From Pseudomonadota bacterium (lineage in GTDB: Bacteria > Pseudomonadota > Gammaproteobacteria > GCA-001735895): DNA of 7,881 nt. Both the position numbers and the translations under genes were made by a program. Location of the stretch: NCBI GenBank assembly GCA_022545625.1, contig JACZQS010000100.1, positions 1 to 7,881 on the forward strand. The letters run 5' to 3'. Below the pieces are notes generated by a model that saw only the letters and a program-made list of their open reading frames with translations, was not told the DNA's origin and made no database searches. Below are positions 6,515-7,881 of this stretch, piece after piece; the first letter of the stretch is position 1, and the number at the start of each line of letters is the position of its first letter.

Positions 6515-6907
6515 ATGATTCGATATTTCCAGCCTAGGTGTATGCCCGAATCGCATGCACCATTTACCCAGGTCGTGATCGATGATACTTACGCCCATCT
6601 CGCCGGCATCGTTGCTGCCGATTTTCCCGAAGGCCAATCGGTTCTCGGAGACGCCAATAACGAAACCCTTGCGGTAATGACGCTGATTGAAAATATTCTG
6701 GGCGAACTCAACCTCGGGTTCAGCCAGGTTGTTCGTATCGACGTCCATCTAGCTAGCCTCGATGACTTTGACGCGATGGACGCCGCATATCGGGAGTTTT
6801 TTGAACCCGGAAAATACCCTGCCCGTACCACCACCGAATCGCCTCACCTGTTTGGCGACAGCCTGGTCGAAGTGACTTGTATGGTGCGGTTGGCGAATTC
6901 GGGATAA
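6515..6907 (+). CDS. RidA/YjgF/UK114-family protein
   Basis: The 130-residue product has the length and conserved features of the Rid family. RidA hydrolyses reactive enamine/imine intermediates made by PLP enzymes or by amine oxidation, releasing ammonia and a keto acid, and acts as a cytoplasmic trimer. The substrate-binding arginine of the family (Arg105 in E. coli RidA) corresponds to Arg104 in YPARTTTE. The conserved acidic residue near 120 corresponds to Glu119 in LVEVTC. The G-I-V-A-A strand and the VVRIDVHLASLDDFDAMDAAY helix region (72-92) are also typical. It is divergent enough that it is probably a Rid subfamily member rather than housekeeping RidA. GGAG at 6503-6506, 8 nt before the ATG, fixes the start. 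A second Met (residue 10) is less likely. The COG4091-type dehydrogenase starts 16 nt downstream, suggesting co-transcription and a shared pathway. Confidence 0.88.
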   Translation: MIRYFQPRCMPESHAPFTQVVIDDTYAHLAGIVAADFPEGQSVLGDANNETLAVMTLIENILGELNLGFSQVVRIDVHLASLDDFDAMDAAYREFFEPGKYPARTTTESPHLFGDSLVEVTCMVRLANSG

Positions 6908-6923
6908 ATACTCCAATTCCACT

Positions 6924-7881
6924 ATGTTTCTTTATTCATCTCTCAAACAACGCGAAGCAGATGCCAGGCCGGTCAGGGCAGGATTGATTGGCGCTGGAAA
7001 ATTCGGCTCGATGTTCCTGTCCCAGGTGCCTACCACACCCGGATTGATCGTCAGCGTCATTGCCGACCTGGATCCTTCCCAGGCCCTGGAACGATGCAGG
7101 GAAGTTGGCTGGGATGAAGCCAGTCTAGCCGCCACGACATTTACCGACGATGCAGAGGAAATGATTCGGGGTGATAACATCGACGTGGTGGTGGAGGCAA
7201 CCGGTGATCCATCTGCGGGTATAAAACATGCGCTGCTTTGCGCCGAGCATGGTAAGCATGTGGTGATGGTGAATGTTGAAGCCGATGTGCTGGCAGGCCC
7301 CTGGCTTGCGATGCAGGCCCGGCAGGCTGGCGTGGTTTATTCCATGGCTTACGGTGATCAGCCGGCACTGACCATGGAAATGGTGGACTGGGCCAGGTCC
7401 TGTGGTTTTGCTGTCGTGGCAGCAGGCAAGGGCACCAAATATTTACCAACCTACCACCAGTCGACCCCGGACACTGTCTGGTCTCACTATGGACTGACAG
7501 CAGAACAGGCAGCGGCAGCAGGGATGCGCAGCCAGATGTTTAATTCATTCCTCGATGGCACCAAATCCTCGATCGAGATGGCGGCCATCGCCAACGCGGC
7601 AGACCTGCAGGCTCCGACCCGGGGTCTCAGTTTTCCAGCCTGTGGCGCCGAAGATCTCGCCCAGGTACTACGCCCCAGGGACCAGGGCGGTCAACTGGAA
7701 TTCTCTGGTCAGGTTGAAGTAGTATCCAGCCTCGAACGCGATGGCCAACCGGTAGCACGGGACCTGCGTTGGGGCGTGTATTGCGTATTTGAAGCACCCA
7801 ACGACTATAGCGCGGCCTGTTTTTCACAATATGGCATGAATACAGATGAAAGCGGTCGCTACTCCGCAATGTTTAAACCAT
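6924..7881 (+). CDS. COG4091-type NAD-binding oxidoreductase ('predicted homoserine dehydrogenase', SAF family), 3' truncated by the window
   Basis: The frame stays open for 319 codons to the window edge; the family is usually about 430-450 residues. The N-terminal Rossmann fold shows GAGKFG (23-28), an acidic residue at the end of strand 2 (Asp48 in VIADLD) that favours NAD over NADP, and EATG (91-94). VVMVNVEADVLAGP (113-126) and YSMAYGDQPAL (139-149) are hallmarks of this group. Blocks such as AAGKGTKYLPTYH, FNSFLDGTKSSIEMAAIANA and LRWGVYCVFEAPNDY follow in the expected order. The C-terminal SAF domain would lie beyond the window. Databases call these homoserine-dehydrogenase-like, but the usual catalytic domain of threonine-pathway homoserine dehydrogenase is not seen, and the real substrate is probably a hydroxy or sugar acid. 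The ATG at 6924 is the only sensible start before the GxGxxG motif, yet there is no Shine-Dalgarno. It follows the RidA-like gene by 16 nt and is probably co-transcribed with it. Confidence 0.85.
   Translation, partial: MFLYSSLKQREADARPVRAGLIGAGKFGSMFLSQVPTTPGLIVSVIADLDPSQALERCREVGWDEASLAATTFTDDAEEMIRGDNIDVVVEATGDPSAGIKHALLCAEHGKHVVMVNVEADVLAGPWLAMQARQAGVVYSMAYGDQPALTMEMVDWARSCGFAVVAAGKGTKYLPTYHQSTPDTVWSHYGLTAEQAAAAGMRSQMFNSFLDGTKSSIEMAAIANAADLQAPTRGLSFPACGAEDLAQVLRPRDQGGQLEFSGQVEVVSSLERDGQPVARDLRWGVYCVFEAPNDYSAACFSQYGMNTDESGRYSAMFKP

Noticed and set aside
6482..6748. Open frame on the - strand opposite the RidA-like gene
   Set aside because: It has no recognisable domain or ribosome site. 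The + strand gene has clear family motifs, so this is a shadow frame.
1..7881. Defence island, biosynthetic cluster or mobile element
   Set aside because: No nuclease, methylase, toxin-antitoxin, integrase, transposase or synthase is present. All but one gene match common chromosomal families, and no direct repeats or attachment sites were seen.

Overview
This window looks like ordinary chromosomal DNA of a free-living gammaproteobacterium. The strongest evidence is the DUF2058/YaiL-type gene at 4475-5026, a family largely confined to Gammaproteobacteria. A YcaQ-type DNA glycosylase, a Bcr/CflA-type efflux pump and a Fur-box-like site agree with that. Base composition is balanced, with AT-rich intergenic gaps. 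I saw no tRNA, rRNA, CRISPR array, insertion sequence, integrase or phage gene. Genus and species cannot be read from the sequence.

Left block (1-1796, + strand): a Fur-box-like palindrome lies at the very edge. It is followed by an extended -10 promoter candidate and two exported proteins: an unrecognised 189-residue Met/Gln-rich helical protein, and a 327-residue seven-bladed beta-propeller of the virginiamycin B lyase (Vgb)-like superfamily. The 83-nt gap between them would allow co-transcription.

Middle block (1771-4297, - strand): an amidase-signature hydrolase is followed after 7 nt by a YcaQ-type (HTH_42/DUF1006) DNA glycosylase with its QID catalytic motif. This is probably a two-gene operon. 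Its 3' end overlaps the propeller gene tail to tail by 26 bp. A 177-bp intergenic region (4298-4474) separates the amidase from the divergent DUF2058 gene, which then converges on the MFS pump.

Right block (5065-7881): a 12-helix MFS drug-efflux-type transporter (- strand, apparently with a TTG start) is divergent from a two-gene + strand unit. That unit is a RidA/YjgF-family protein followed after 16 nt by a COG4091-type 'predicted homoserine dehydrogenase' (Rossmann NAD-binding, usually with a C-terminal SAF domain). The dehydrogenase runs off the right edge without a stop. Rid proteins hydrolyse reactive enamine/imine intermediates, so this pair suggests a small catabolic or amino-acid-related cassette whose remaining genes lie beyond the window.

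I found no clear sign of an undescribed multi-gene system. The most open items are the orphan secreted protein beside a Fur-like site, the exported Vgb-like propeller, the amidase-glycosylase pairing, and the RidA-dehydrogenase pair.
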